Positions 34,774 to 43,712 of a DNA stretch of 64,000 bases are shown piece by piece. The translations under genes were made by a program, and so were the position numbers. The first letter of the stretch is position 1; the number at the start of each line of letters is the position of its first letter. The notes under the pieces were generated by a model. It was not told the DNA's origin. It saw only the letters and a program-made list of their open reading frames with translations, and did no database searches. The stretch covers positions 1 through 64,000 of the forward strand of contig CAYOWK010000004.1 in assembly GCA_964407665.1 (NCBI GenBank), written 5' to 3'. This DNA is from CAYOWK01 sp964407665. GTDB lineage: Bacteria; Pseudomonadota; Alphaproteobacteria; Caulobacterales; Hyphomonadaceae.

Positions 34774-35919
34774 ATGAGCAGTATCATCGGGGATCTGCCG
34801 TCGGACTGGCACGACGCGACGCTCGTCGGTCGCATGGCGTTGCCCGCCGGGCCCGCGCCGGTTCTGGTCCGGAAGGGCCGCGTGCTCGACGTCTCGCAGT
34901 TTGCCTCCACCGTCGCCGGCGCTCTCGCGCAGCCGGGGCTCGGATACGCCGACGGCGTGGATCTTGGGCCGATCGATGAACTGGATTTCGTGCCAGCGTG
35001 GGAGGGGGCCACCGGCGGTCCGCGCCTGTTGTCTCCCATCGACCTGCAGTGCGTGAAGGCGTCGGGCGTCACCTTCGCGGTGTCTGCAGTCGAGCGCGTG
35101 ATCGAGGAGCGCGCACGGGGCGATTTTGAAAAGGCACAGGGCATCCGCATGACGCTGGCCGAGCGTGTCGGCGCGGATCTGCGGTCGGTGAGGCCCGGGT
35201 CCGACAATGCCATGCGGCTCAAGGCGGCTCTGATAGAGGACGGGTTGTGGTCGCAGTATCTCGAGGTTGCGATCGGCAAGGACGCCGAGATCTTCACCAA
35301 GGCGCCGGTGCTCTCGTCGGTGGGTTGGGGAGATTATGTCGGCGTCCGCTCCGACAGCACCTGGAACAATCCCGAGCCAGAAGTCGTGATCGTGTGCGAT
35401 CCTGCCGGACAGCCCGTCGGCGCAACGCTGGGCAACGATGTGAACCTGCGCGACATCGAAGGCCGGTCTGCCCTGTTGCTGGGTAAGGCGAAAGACAACA
35501 ACGCGTCTGCCGCGCTGGGCCCGTTCATCCGGCTATTCGATGAAGGCTACACGATGGATGACGTGCGCGCCGCCGAGGTCAGTCTCGAGGTGGTGGGCGA
35601 TGATGGCTTCAGGATGGGGGGCGTCAGTTCTATGCGCCAGATCAGCCGCGATCCGGAAGACCTGGTTCGCCAGACCGCAGGGCCGTCACACCAGTATCCC
35701 GATGGCTTTGCGCTTTACCTGGGCACGATGTTTGCGCCGACAGAGGATCGCGGAGAGCCGGGGAAAGGCTTCACGCACAAGACCGGCGATCGGGTCCGCG
35801 TCGCTTCGGCCCGGCTTGGCGCGCTGGTCAACGTCGTCACAACAAGCGAGGCCGCCCCGCCATGGACGATGGGCGTGCTGGCGCTGATGCAAAACCTTTC
35901 GAGCCGTGGACTGATATGA
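34774..35919 (+). CDS. xylX: 2-keto-3-deoxy-xylonate dehydratase (FAH-family)
   Basis: This 381-residue protein is of the fumarylacetoacetate-hydrolase fold as in Caulobacter XylX. Recognisable parts are ELDFVPAWEGATGGPRLL, a VGVRSDSTWNNPEPEVV segment with a metal-ligand Glu, and GNDVNLRDIEGRSALLLGKAKDNN. It should dehydrate 2-keto-3-deoxy-D-xylonate to alpha-ketoglutarate semialdehyde, the fourth Weimberg step, in the cytoplasm. It is the first gene of the xylX-xylB-MFS-xylC operon, behind operator 5, and overlaps xylB by 4 bp. Confidence 0.85.
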   Translation: MSSIIGDLPSDWHDATLVGRMALPAGPAPVLVRKGRVLDVSQFASTVAGALAQPGLGYADGVDLGPIDELDFVPAWEGATGGPRLLSPIDLQCVKASGVTFAVSAVERVIEERARGDFEKAQGIRMTLAERVGADLRSVRPGSDNAMRLKAALIEDGLWSQYLEVAIGKDAEIFTKAPVLSSVGWGDYVGVRSDSTWNNPEPEVVIVCDPAGQPVGATLGNDVNLRDIEGRSALLLGKAKDNNASAALGPFIRLFDEGYTMDDVRAAEVSLEVVGDDGFRMGGVSSMRQISRDPEDLVRQTAGPSHQYPDGFALYLGTMFAPTEDRGEPGKGFTHKTGDRVRVASARLGALVNVVTTSEAAPPWTMGVLALMQNLSSRGLI

Positions 35920-36674
35920 CCAGTGCAATCTACCCATCCCTGAAGGACAAGGTCGTCGTCGTTACGGGCGGAGGGTCCGGCATCGGAGCGGGCCTGACCG
36001 AGGCGTTTGCGCGGCAGGGCTCACGCGTGGTGTTCATCGATGTCGGCGACGCGCCATCCCGCTCCCTGGAGGATTCGCTTTCGCAGTTGCCAAGCCCGCC
36101 GCGCTACATGCATTGCGATCTCACGGACATTGGCGCCTTGCAGAAGACGTTCGCAACGATTCTGGAAGAAGTCGGCCCCGTCGACGTCCTGCTCAACAAC
36201 GCCGCGAACGATGACCGCCACATGCTCGGCGATGTGACCCCGGAATACTGGGACGAACGGATCGCCGTGAATCTTCGTCACCTGTATTTCGCGGCCCAGG
36301 CGGTGACGCCGGGCATGCGTAATCGCAAGACCGGGGTGATCATCAATCTGGGTTCTGTGTCCTGGCACCTTGGTCTCGCAAATCTCTCGATCTACGAAAC
36401 CGCCAAGGCAGGCATCGAGGGCATGACGCGGGCGCTCGCCCGCGAGCTTGGCGTCGACAACGTACGCGTTGTCTGCATCGTTCCCGGCAACGTGAAAACG
36501 GTGCGCCAGATGAAATGGTATTCCTCGGAGGGCGAAGCAGAGATCATGTCCCAGCAATGCCTGAAGATACGGATCGAGCCGCGGGATATCGCTGCCATGG
36601 CCATGTTCCTGGCCTCGGATGATGCGCGCCTCATTACCGGACACGAGTACTTCGTGGACGCCGGCTGGCGTTAG
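35916..36674 (+). CDS. xylB: NAD-dependent D-xylose 1-dehydrogenase (SDR)
   Basis: This 252-residue short-chain dehydrogenase shows TGGGSGIGAG (cofactor loop), NNAANDDRH, a catalytic Ser in LGSVSWHLGL, Y160-x3-K164 (YETAKAG) and the end TGHEYFVDAGWR. From memory the whole protein closely follows Caulobacter XylB, including the N-terminus SAIYPSLK and the segment SWHLGL. It oxidises D-xylose to xylonolactone, the first Weimberg step. ATG 35916 overlaps the xylX stop as ATGA; the longer in-frame start at 35862 lies inside xylX and is rejected. Confidence 0.92.
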   Translation: MTSAIYPSLKDKVVVVTGGGSGIGAGLTEAFARQGSRVVFIDVGDAPSRSLEDSLSQLPSPPRYMHCDLTDIGALQKTFATILEEVGPVDVLLNNAANDDRHMLGDVTPEYWDERIAVNLRHLYFAAQAVTPGMRNRKTGVIINLGSVSWHLGLANLSIYETAKAGIEGMTRALARELGVDNVRVVCIVPGNVKTVRQMKWYSSEGEAEIMSQQCLKIRIEPRDIAAMAMFLASDDARLITGHEYFVDAGWR

Positions 36675-36741
36675 GCCGGCGGCATAACGATCAAAAACAG
36701 GCCGATAGGCGCAAGAACGTCCGGCCAGCGGGAGGAAGACT

Positions 36742-38178
36742 ATGGCGGGACCTGCAGTGGTCGCATCTGGGCATGATATGTCTGGCGGCGACAAGGCGAA
36801 TATGGGCTTCATCGCCGCCATCGTGGCCGTCGCCACCATCGGCGGCTTCATGTTCGGATATGATTCCGGCGTGATCAACGGAACACAGGACGGGTTGGAA
36901 GGCGCCTTTCAGCTTTCTGCGCTCGGCACGGGTTTCAATGTCGGCGCGCTCCTGCTCGGGTGCGCCTTCGGTGCGTTCGCCGCCGGGCGGCTTGCTGACA
37001 TTCTTGGCCGCCGGACGGTCATGATGCTGGCGGCCGTGCTGTTCCTCATCAGCGCCATTTGGGCCGGCGCCGCAGCCGACTCGATCCAGTTTGTCACCGC
37101 CCGTTTCATCGGCGGCCTCGGCGTCGGTGCGGCCAGCGTGCTCTCTCCGGTCTATATCTCCGAGGTGACCCCGGCTTCCATCCGCGGGCGGTTGTCCAGC
37201 GCCAACCAGATCATGATCATCACAGGCCTCACCGGGGCGTTCGTGGCGAACTATGTGCTGGCGCAGATTGCCGGCGGATCTACCGCCACCCTTTGGTTCG
37301 ACCTGCCGGCCTGGCGCTGGATGTTCTGGCTGCAGGTCGTTCCCGCGGGCGTTTTCCTTCTGTCACTGCTGACGATTCCGGAGAGCCCCCGCTTTCTTGT
37401 TCTCAAGGGCAGGGATGAAGAGGCTGAGCAAGTCCTTGGCCGCCTGTTCGGACAGGAAACCGCCCGTAGCAAAGTGGACTCGATCCGTCAGTCACTGGCC
37501 TCAGACCACAAGCCACGCCTCTCGGATCTGCTCGACCCGACGTCGCGCAAGGTGCGTCCCATCGTCTGGGCCGGCCTGATCCTCGCCGTCTTCCAGCAAC
37601 TCGTCGGTATCAACGTGGTGTTCTATTACGGCGCGATGCTGTGGCAGTCGGTCGGGTTCTCCGAGGATGACTCCCTGCTCATCAACATCGTGTCGGGCGG
37701 CCTCTCGATCCTGGCCTGCTGTGTCGCCATCGGCCTGATCGACAAGATTGGCCGCAAGCCGCTGCTGCTCGTGGGTTCCGTCGGCATGGCGCTGACCCTT
37801 GGAACAATGGCTTTCTGCTTCTCGCAGGCGGTGCTCGTGGACGGCGCCCCGCACCTGCCGGACGCGATTGGCCTGACCGCACTGATTTCGGCGAACGCCT
37901 ATGTGGTGTTCTTCAACCTCAGCTGGGGTCCGGTGATGTGGGTGATGCTGGGCGAGATGTTCCCCAACCAGCTGCGCGGCTCTGCGCTTGCCGTCGCGGG
38001 CTTTGCACAGTGGATCGCCAACTTCGCCATCTCGCTCAGCTTCCCGATCATGGCGGTCGGCCTCGGCCTGCCGATCACGTACGGCTTCTATGCACTTAGC
38101 GCTGCGATCTCCTACTTCCTTGTGCAGGCGTGGGTGAAGGAAACCCGCGGCCGGGAGCTGGAAGCTATGCAGGGCTAG
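36742..38178 (+). CDS. MFS sugar porter, probable xylose transporter
   Basis: This 478-residue 12-TM permease belongs to the sugar porter family: GYDSGVINGTQ in TM1, GRLADILGRRTVMM between TM2 and TM3, PESPRFLVLKGR after TM6, QQLVGINVVFYYG in TM7 and a final KETRGRELE in place of PETKG. It should import free D-xylose by proton symport across the inner membrane. GGGAGGAAG precedes the ATG. It is the third gene of the xylX operon, 67 bp behind xylB. Confidence 0.88.
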   Translation: MAGPAVVASGHDMSGGDKANMGFIAAIVAVATIGGFMFGYDSGVINGTQDGLEGAFQLSALGTGFNVGALLLGCAFGAFAAGRLADILGRRTVMMLAAVLFLISAIWAGAAADSIQFVTARFIGGLGVGAASVLSPVYISEVTPASIRGRLSSANQIMIITGLTGAFVANYVLAQIAGGSTATLWFDLPAWRWMFWLQVVPAGVFLLSLLTIPESPRFLVLKGRDEEAEQVLGRLFGQETARSKVDSIRQSLASDHKPRLSDLLDPTSRKVRPIVWAGLILAVFQQLVGINVVFYYGAMLWQSVGFSEDDSLLINIVSGGLSILACCVAIGLIDKIGRKPLLLVGSVGMALTLGTMAFCFSQAVLVDGAPHLPDAIGLTALISANAYVVFFNLSWGPVMWVMLGEMFPNQLRGSALAVAGFAQWIANFAISLSFPIMAVGLGLPITYGFYALSAAISYFLVQAWVKETRGRELEAMQG

Positions 38179-38183
38179 GCGGC

Positions 38184-39038
38184 ATGACAGCGCCCGAACT
38201 CGTCTGGGACATACAGGCCGAGCTCGGCGAGGGGCCGGTCTGGAACGCCGCCGATCGCAGCGTCTGGTTCGTCGATATCAAGGGTCGCAAGCTCCATCGC
38301 TATGGCCTGGCGGACGGCGCGAAGCAGAGCTGGGATGCGCCCGATCAGATCGGCTTCGCCCTGCCTGCCGAAGACGGCTCCTTCGTCTGCGGTGTGCGCG
38401 GCGGGCTTTACCGCTTCGAGCCGGATAGCGGGGCGTTCACTCTCGTGGCGCCGGTCGAAGCCGATCGGCCGCAGAACCGGCTCAACGACGGGTTCATCGC
38501 TCCGGACGGCGCCCTGTGGTTCGGATCAATGGATGATGGTGAAGCCAAGCCCTCCGGCGCCCTCTACCGCTACAGCGGCGGCGTCCTGGAGCGGCATGAC
38601 GACGGCTATGTCGTCACCAACGGTCCTGCACTATGTCCGCAGGGCCGGACGCTCTATCACAACGACACGCTGACGGGTCGCATCTACGCATTCGACCATC
38701 AGGACGGGCGGCTCGCCAACAAGCGCCTGTTCGCGACGGTGACGGACGGTTACTGCGACGGCCCGACCGTCGATGCCGACGGCGTCCTCCATGTCGGATT
38801 GTTCAACGGGTGGGGCGTTGCGCGTTTCCATCCGTCCGGTCGCCAGCTGGACACGATTCGTTTCCCGGTGATGACGGTGACCAAGGCGGCGTTCGGCGGA
38901 GACGACATGCGCACGCTTTACTGCACGACGGCCTGGCTCAACAACAGTGACCGGCGGGTGGAGCAGCCGACCCTCGGCGGGCTCTACAGCATTCGCGTCG
39001 ATACACCCGGCCTGCCTCAGGCGTTGTTCCGCTGGTAA
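38184..39038 (+). CDS. xylC: Xylonolactonase (SMP-30/gluconolactonase family)
   Basis: This 284-residue six-bladed propeller lactonase has the metal-site pieces LGEGPVWN, NRLNDGFIAPDGALWFGSMDD and DGYCDGPTVDADG. It hydrolyses xylono-lactone to xylonate, the second Weimberg step. ATG 38184, 5 bp after the transporter stop and next to AGGCGG, is preferred to an in-frame start inside the transporter gene. It closes the xylX operon and converges on the alpha-glucuronidase gene after 12 bp with no clear hairpin. Confidence 0.88.
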   Translation: MTAPELVWDIQAELGEGPVWNAADRSVWFVDIKGRKLHRYGLADGAKQSWDAPDQIGFALPAEDGSFVCGVRGGLYRFEPDSGAFTLVAPVEADRPQNRLNDGFIAPDGALWFGSMDDGEAKPSGALYRYSGGVLERHDDGYVVTNGPALCPQGRTLYHNDTLTGRIYAFDHQDGRLANKRLFATVTDGYCDGPTVDADGVLHVGLFNGWGVARFHPSGRQLDTIRFPVMTVTKAAFGGDDMRTLYCTTAWLNNSDRRVEQPTLGGLYSIRVDTPGLPQALFRW

Positions 39039-39050
39039 GCTCGCCGGCTC

Positions 39051-41216
39051 TCAGTGATGACCCGGCGCAAATGGAAATGTCAGGGACTTGTAGTCATCAA
39101 GTGAGTGGGATGGTGGCGCTTCGCCAGCCGGCAGCGGCCGCTTCGACAGGCTCTGGAAATAGGCGACGCTGGCGTCCCGCCACCACTGGGCTTCCTGTTT
39201 CTGGATGGTGAGGTGCTGCGACACCTCTCTGAACCTGTCGGCGTCGATCAGCGGCTCGAGCCCGGCCCAGGTCTTCTGCATCGCGTGCACGCTGGCCACG
39301 CCGCGTCCGTAGGACAGGACGAGTTCGTCCCATAGTGTCCTGCCTGACGACATGCGATAATCCCAGGGCAGGTGATGAAACCAGAGCAGGGCAGTCTGGG
39401 GCGTGGTCTTCGGGTCGCCAAGTAGTGATGCGATACTGGGCGCGTATTGAGAGAGGGCGTCGCTTCCGGTGGCCGTGCGGTCAAAGCCGATGCCGTCGGC
39501 GTCGGCGCGATGATAGTAGACCGGGTTCCATTCCGGGCGAGCCAGGTCGCTGACCCACGGCGCCGGGCCATAGTGGTGGTCCGTCCCCATCAGATGGTGC
39601 AGCCCCAGCGGCGTCATGTAGCTGACCACGGCCTCGCGCGAGCCCATCATCATGCTGGTGACAGGCGCTACAACCCGTGCATCTGTCGAGAACGTCTGCC
39701 GGACCCATTCCTCGGCGATTGGCATGGCCCGCGCTGCCTGGGGGTCCCACGCCATCCGCCCGAAGACGTACCAGTTCGCCTGGTCGAAGTGCGATCCGGT
39801 CCAGTTGCGGTCGGATCCGATATTGGCGACGCCGGCCATGCCGGTCAGACGCTCCCCGCCGTAGGCAGACCCGTCGATGATCTGCGCCACCGTCACGCCT
39901 GCCTCCGGCCGGTCTGCAAGGGATTGCAGCGTCCCCTCATACATCGTGCCGAGGTAGGCGAGGTGGGTTGCGAAGCCGAGATACTCCTTGGTGATCTGGA
40001 ATTCCATCATCAGCGGCGTCTTCGGCATCGCGCCGAACAGGGGATGGAAGGGTTCGCGCGGCTGGAAGTCGATCGGGCCGTTCTTGACCTGCACGATGAC
40101 GTTCTCCCGGAACAGGCCATCGAGAGGCTGGAACTCCGTGAAAGCCTGCTTCGCCCGGTCCTCTGGCTCGGCCTGCGAATAGACAAACGCTCGCCACATC
40201 ACCACGCCGTCATGCGGAGCGAGGGCGTCGGCCAGCATGTTGGCGCCGTCGGCGTGCGTCCGGCCATAGTCCTGCGGTCCGGGCTGGCCTTCGGAATTCG
40301 CCTTCACGAGGAAGCCGCCGAAGTCCGGAATGGCCCGGTAGATCTCCTCGGCCTTGGCGCGCCACCATTGCCGTACCTGCGGGTCCAGGGGATCCGCGGT
40401 TGCGAGGCCGCCGATGTCGATGGGTGCGCTGAATCGTACCGACAGATAGACCCTGACCCCATACGGCCGGAAAATATCGGCCAGCGCGGCCGTCTTTGCG
40501 ATGTAGGGTCCCGTGAGGCTCAGCGCGTTGGCGTTGACGTTGTTGAGCACGGAGCCGTTGATCCCGATCGAGGCGTTCGCGCGCGCGTAGTCCGCGTACC
40601 GGCGGGGCGTATAGTCCGGCAATGTGTGCCAGTCCCAGATCGACTGTCCTGCATAACCGCGCTCCACTGTTCGATCGAGATTATCCCAGTGGTTCAGCAC
40701 ACGCAGTTTCACTCGGGGCGACGATACGATGTCGAGGTTCGCCAGCCCGCCGCCTGTCTGGACATGACGCAGAAAGTCGAAGGCGCCGTAGAGCACGCCA
40801 ATGTCCGTGTTGCCGGCGATCACGATGACCGGATACCCTCGGATCGATGCGCGCCGGATGACATAGCCTTCGGATCCGAGGCGCTGAAGAGGCAGGCCCA
40901 GCGCGGCGAACTCCGGGGAAGACTGGGGCGTGCCGTACACGATCGCACCCTTGACCGGGCCGTCTGCAAGTCGCGGCGTCTGCCCGTACGCGCCCTCAAG
41001 GCCCTGTGACAGCTCCGCCGTCGCGATGCGCATCGTCGCGGACTCGCCCTGTGGCGAAAGGGCCCTAGCGAGTTTGCGATCGGCGTCCAGCGTCGGCGCG
41101 CTCGAAGGTGCATAACGCAGCCAGAGCGAATGCCCGTCCTCTCCACGTGCAGACGGGGCGAAGAGGGTTATGGCTGCCGCAAGCAGAATGGACATGACGA
41201 GCTTCAGTCCGCCCAC
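39051..41216 (-). CDS. Alpha-glucuronidase, GH67
   Basis: This protein of about 721 residues has a signal peptide (LVMSILLAAAITLFAPSARG) and the GH67 layout: an N-terminal domain, a TIM barrel with VLNHWDNLDRTVERGYAG, the catalytic Glu region FGGFLVKANSEGQPGPQ and GVVMWRAFVYS, and a helical C-terminal domain. It removes 4-O-methyl-glucuronic acid from the non-reducing end of xylo-oligosaccharides. GTG 41216 is chosen because GGGGAG lies 7 nt upstream; ATG 41195 is the alternative, and the frame is open to 41435. No clear xyl-type operator was seen in the 163-bp gap upstream, so it may be read from the LacI-type regulator's promoter. Confidence 0.88.
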   Translation of the reverse strand: MGGLKLVMSILLAAAITLFAPSARGEDGHSLWLRYAPSSAPTLDADRKLARALSPQGESATMRIATAELSQGLEGAYGQTPRLADGPVKGAIVYGTPQSSPEFAALGLPLQRLGSEGYVIRRASIRGYPVIVIAGNTDIGVLYGAFDFLRHVQTGGGLANLDIVSSPRVKLRVLNHWDNLDRTVERGYAGQSIWDWHTLPDYTPRRYADYARANASIGINGSVLNNVNANALSLTGPYIAKTAALADIFRPYGVRVYLSVRFSAPIDIGGLATADPLDPQVRQWWRAKAEEIYRAIPDFGGFLVKANSEGQPGPQDYGRTHADGANMLADALAPHDGVVMWRAFVYSQAEPEDRAKQAFTEFQPLDGLFRENVIVQVKNGPIDFQPREPFHPLFGAMPKTPLMMEFQITKEYLGFATHLAYLGTMYEGTLQSLADRPEAGVTVAQIIDGSAYGGERLTGMAGVANIGSDRNWTGSHFDQANWYVFGRMAWDPQAARAMPIAEEWVRQTFSTDARVVAPVTSMMMGSREAVVSYMTPLGLHHLMGTDHHYGPAPWVSDLARPEWNPVYYHRADADGIGFDRTATGSDALSQYAPSIASLLGDPKTTPQTALLWFHHLPWDYRMSSGRTLWDELVLSYGRGVASVHAMQKTWAGLEPLIDADRFREVSQHLTIQKQEAQWWRDASVAYFQSLSKRPLPAGEAPPSHSLDDYKSLTFPFAPGHH

Positions 41217-41379
41217 GGTCAACTCCCCAGCCCTTGGCGGTCGGCCAACACCTGAGCGCCGCCTTGAATGGGAGCAGCATTTCATGGCCCGTGCGCGGGT
41301 CCAAGTTCCCAATGCGCGAACGGCGGAATTTGTCGAATGCCCCCGACGCCGCCATCGCAAATGGGGCCGGTTCCGGCGG

Positions 41380-42465
41380 TCAGCTGCGCCGTGACTTGCG
41401 CCCCGCGCCCTTTCCCTTTGCGGGCGGAGGGCCATCGGAGTTTCGGCGGATTAGGTCAAAGTCCAGCACCTCGCTGATGATTTGCTCGGGCAGTCCCTCG
41501 TTCTTGCGCCGGATCGCAGCCAGCAGCAGCAGAACGGCCCGGCGCGACATGTCTGCAACGGGTTGGCGGATCGTTGTCAGCTCGGGCCACATGGTGGTGG
41601 CGAGCGCCGTGTCATCGAAGCCCACCACAGTGAGGTCGGCCGGCACCTCGAGCCCGCGGCGGTGGGCCACGGAAATCGCGGCTGCCGCCATGTCATCGTT
41701 GCTTGCGAAGATAGCGGTCGGAGCGACCTTGAGATCCAGCAGCGCTTCTGTTGCGGCCAGACCGGAATGATACGTGAAGAAGCCCTGCACAATCAGGTCG
41801 GGGTCGCCTTCCACGCCGGCTGCCTGCAGTGCAGCCATGTACCCATCAAGGCGCTGCTCGCTTGCCGTGTGGTTGGGGTGCCCCTTGATGAAGCCGATCC
41901 GGCGATGGCCGAGCTTCAGCAGGTGCTCGGTCATCGACTGCGCCGCCCGCAGGTCGTCAATGCCAACTGTTGAAGCCTGGGGCGGAAGGATTCCCGTGGC
42001 GACGAGGACCCTCGATATCCGGGCCTTCCCGAGCTTGTGCACGATCGATTTTGAGTCACACAACGGCGGCGGGATGATGACGCCATCCACGCCGCTTGCC
42101 AGCAACTCGTCCAGACCGGCTGTATCGTCATCGTCTGCATCGAACTTCTCGACAACCAGCTGGACTGCGCTGCGTGAGCACTGGTCCAGGCTGCCAAGCA
42201 GGAACTCGCTGAGATACGCGGCGCTCGGGTTGCTGTAGAGGAGACCGATGCGAAGGGTTTGAGCTGTCGCGAGGCTGCGAGCCGCCATGTTGGGCTTGTA
42301 GCCCAGTTTGCGAATTGCGATGGCGACCTTGTCGCGCGTCTCCTCCCGTACATTGCTTTCGCCGTTGATGACGCGCGAAACGGTCATGGGCGAGACCCCA
42401 GCGTGGCGGGCGACATCCATGATCGTTCGATTGCCGCCTCGCCGCCGGCCAGCCTGTTCCGCCAC
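41380..42465 (-). CDS. xylR: LacI-family regulator, probable XylR of the xylose/xylan regulon
   Basis: This protein of about 361 residues has a LacI-type HTH (TIMDVARHAGVSPMTVSRVI) with hinge helix (KPNMAARSLA) and a periplasmic-binding-protein-like ligand domain. The C-terminal tail is basic (KGKGAGRKSRR). GTG 42465 is chosen for GGAG 6 nt upstream; TTG 42477 is possible. It is the only LacI-family gene in the window, and nine LacI-type palindromes mark the sugar genes around it. In Caulobacter a LacI-family XylR represses at related TAGCGCTA sites. The effector is probably xylose or a derivative. No operator was found at its own promoter. Confidence 0.85.
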   Translation of the reverse strand: MAEQAGRRRGGNRTIMDVARHAGVSPMTVSRVINGESNVREETRDKVAIAIRKLGYKPNMAARSLATAQTLRIGLLYSNPSAAYLSEFLLGSLDQCSRSAVQLVVEKFDADDDDTAGLDELLASGVDGVIIPPPLCDSKSIVHKLGKARISRVLVATGILPPQASTVGIDDLRAAQSMTEHLLKLGHRRIGFIKGHPNHTASEQRLDGYMAALQAAGVEGDPDLIVQGFFTYHSGLAATEALLDLKVAPTAIFASNDDMAAAAISVAHRRGLEVPADLTVVGFDDTALATTMWPELTTIRQPVADMSRRAVLLLLAAIRRKNEGLPEQIISEVLDFDLIRRNSDGPPPAKGKGAGRKSRRS

Positions 42466-42645
42466 GCGTGTCTCCAATGTCGCTGCGCAGGTGACGTATG
42501 CAGCTTCCCACGGATTTTTGCCAGCACGACGGACCGCTGGCCGTCACTTTCCTCAACCGCTGATTCGAAGGCCCGATCAGGCGAGAATCACGACCCCGAC
42601 TCGCCGCAACAGGCCGGTCCGGCTCTCGGGTTCCGGGGGCGCCTG

Positions 42646-43689
42646 CTAGCGGTTGAACTTGGCCAGCAGGGCGGCGCGCAGGCGTCGGGCCTTGCCCTCA
42701 TCAAGCGACAGCGCGCCGTGTGCGTGAGAGGGGAGGTGGCCGGCTGCGGTATCGGGAGCTGCGAACAGGTAGTGGTCGAACACGGCCCTCCAGGCCGCCT
42801 TTTCCGCCTCGCTCCGGCCACGGAGACTGAGGAGGCCATGCAGGAGCGTGTTCATCGGGGTATCGGCGAAGGCAGGCGCCGTATCCCACCAGTAGTTGAT
42901 CAGCATGTTGAATGGAGCGAGGGCGTCGACCTGGTGCCACCACATGGCCGGGTAGAACAGGACGTCTCCGGGCTCCATTTCCGCCACCTGGCCCGCAGCG
43001 TGCGCGCGTTCGAAAGCGGGAAACCTCTCCAGATCCGGCGCATCCAGATCCACCATCGTCACAACCTGCCCGCCCGGCGTCGGTTCGAGGGGGCCGGGAT
43101 AGAGATTGGAGATCTGGTCCGGCGGGAACAGCGTGAAGCGCCGGCGACCAGCGACGCAGCAGGCCAGATTGTGCGAGATGTCGAAATGCGCCGCCGCCGT
43201 GGTGCGGGTTCCGATCCAGGCGCTGACGACCGGTGGGCTCGCCCCGAACATTGGGTGGGTCAGCATCAGGTCGTTGCCAGTCCGCAGACCGGGCAGGAAC
43301 TCGTCCACGTCCGTTGAACCCACGTAGAAGGACGCCAGCTCGCCGCCGTTCCTCGCCCCGGAAATGCTATCCTGCATGCGGTCGAGCAGGTCGATCAGGG
43401 ATGCGCGCTCGGCCGAGAAGTTGAAGCCCGATACGTCAGGCGTGTAGTGAAAGCGGCCCTTCATCGCGGCGTCGCCGCGGAAGCAGGTCACCTTGCGCCC
43501 ATTGTAGGCTTCTTTCAGCCGCTCGATCACCGCTTTATGGGACGAAAGCCCCGCCGCCACGAGCGTCCAGTCCCTGGCCAGTCCTTTCATGAGCCGCGGC
43601 TGCTGGTCAGCCATCAGCTCGTCGAACGGGATCGCCTGCGGGTCGATGTGGGTCAGCTCAACGACCCGCTGCATGGGCGGCAAAGGCAT
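42646..43689 (-). CDS. Cupin-like (JmjC-type) domain protein
   Basis: This 347-residue protein has a JmjC/cupin_8 barrel: AAHFDISHNLACCVAGRRRFTLFPPDQ holds an H-x-D iron-binding pair, and MEPGDVLFYPAMWWHQVDAL holds the distal His. Such proteins are Fe(II)/2-oxoglutarate oxygenases, often hydroxylases. It is the last gene of the SapC-halogenase-cupin set behind the TonB receptor, 23 bp after the halogenase. The set recurs in Caulobacterales, sphingomonads and Xanthomonas next to sugar receptors. The substrate is unknown. Confidence 0.8.
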   Translation of the reverse strand: MPLPPMQRVVELTHIDPQAIPFDELMADQQPRLMKGLARDWTLVAAGLSSHKAVIERLKEAYNGRKVTCFRGDAAMKGRFHYTPDVSGFNFSAERASLIDLLDRMQDSISGARNGGELASFYVGSTDVDEFLPGLRTGNDLMLTHPMFGASPPVVSAWIGTRTTAAAHFDISHNLACCVAGRRRFTLFPPDQISNLYPGPLEPTPGGQVVTMVDLDAPDLERFPAFERAHAAGQVAEMEPGDVLFYPAMWWHQVDALAPFNMLINYWWDTAPAFADTPMNTLLHGLLSLRGRSEAEKAAWRAVFDHYLFAAPDTAAGHLPSHAHGALSLDEGKARRLRAALLAKFNR

Positions 43690-43712
43690 ACTGTCTCCTC
43701 ACCAGGCGTCGC

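Noticed and set aside
39447..41009. 520-codon plus-strand frame inside the alpha-glucuronidase gene
   Set aside because: Antisense shadow; His/Arg-rich and without motifs.
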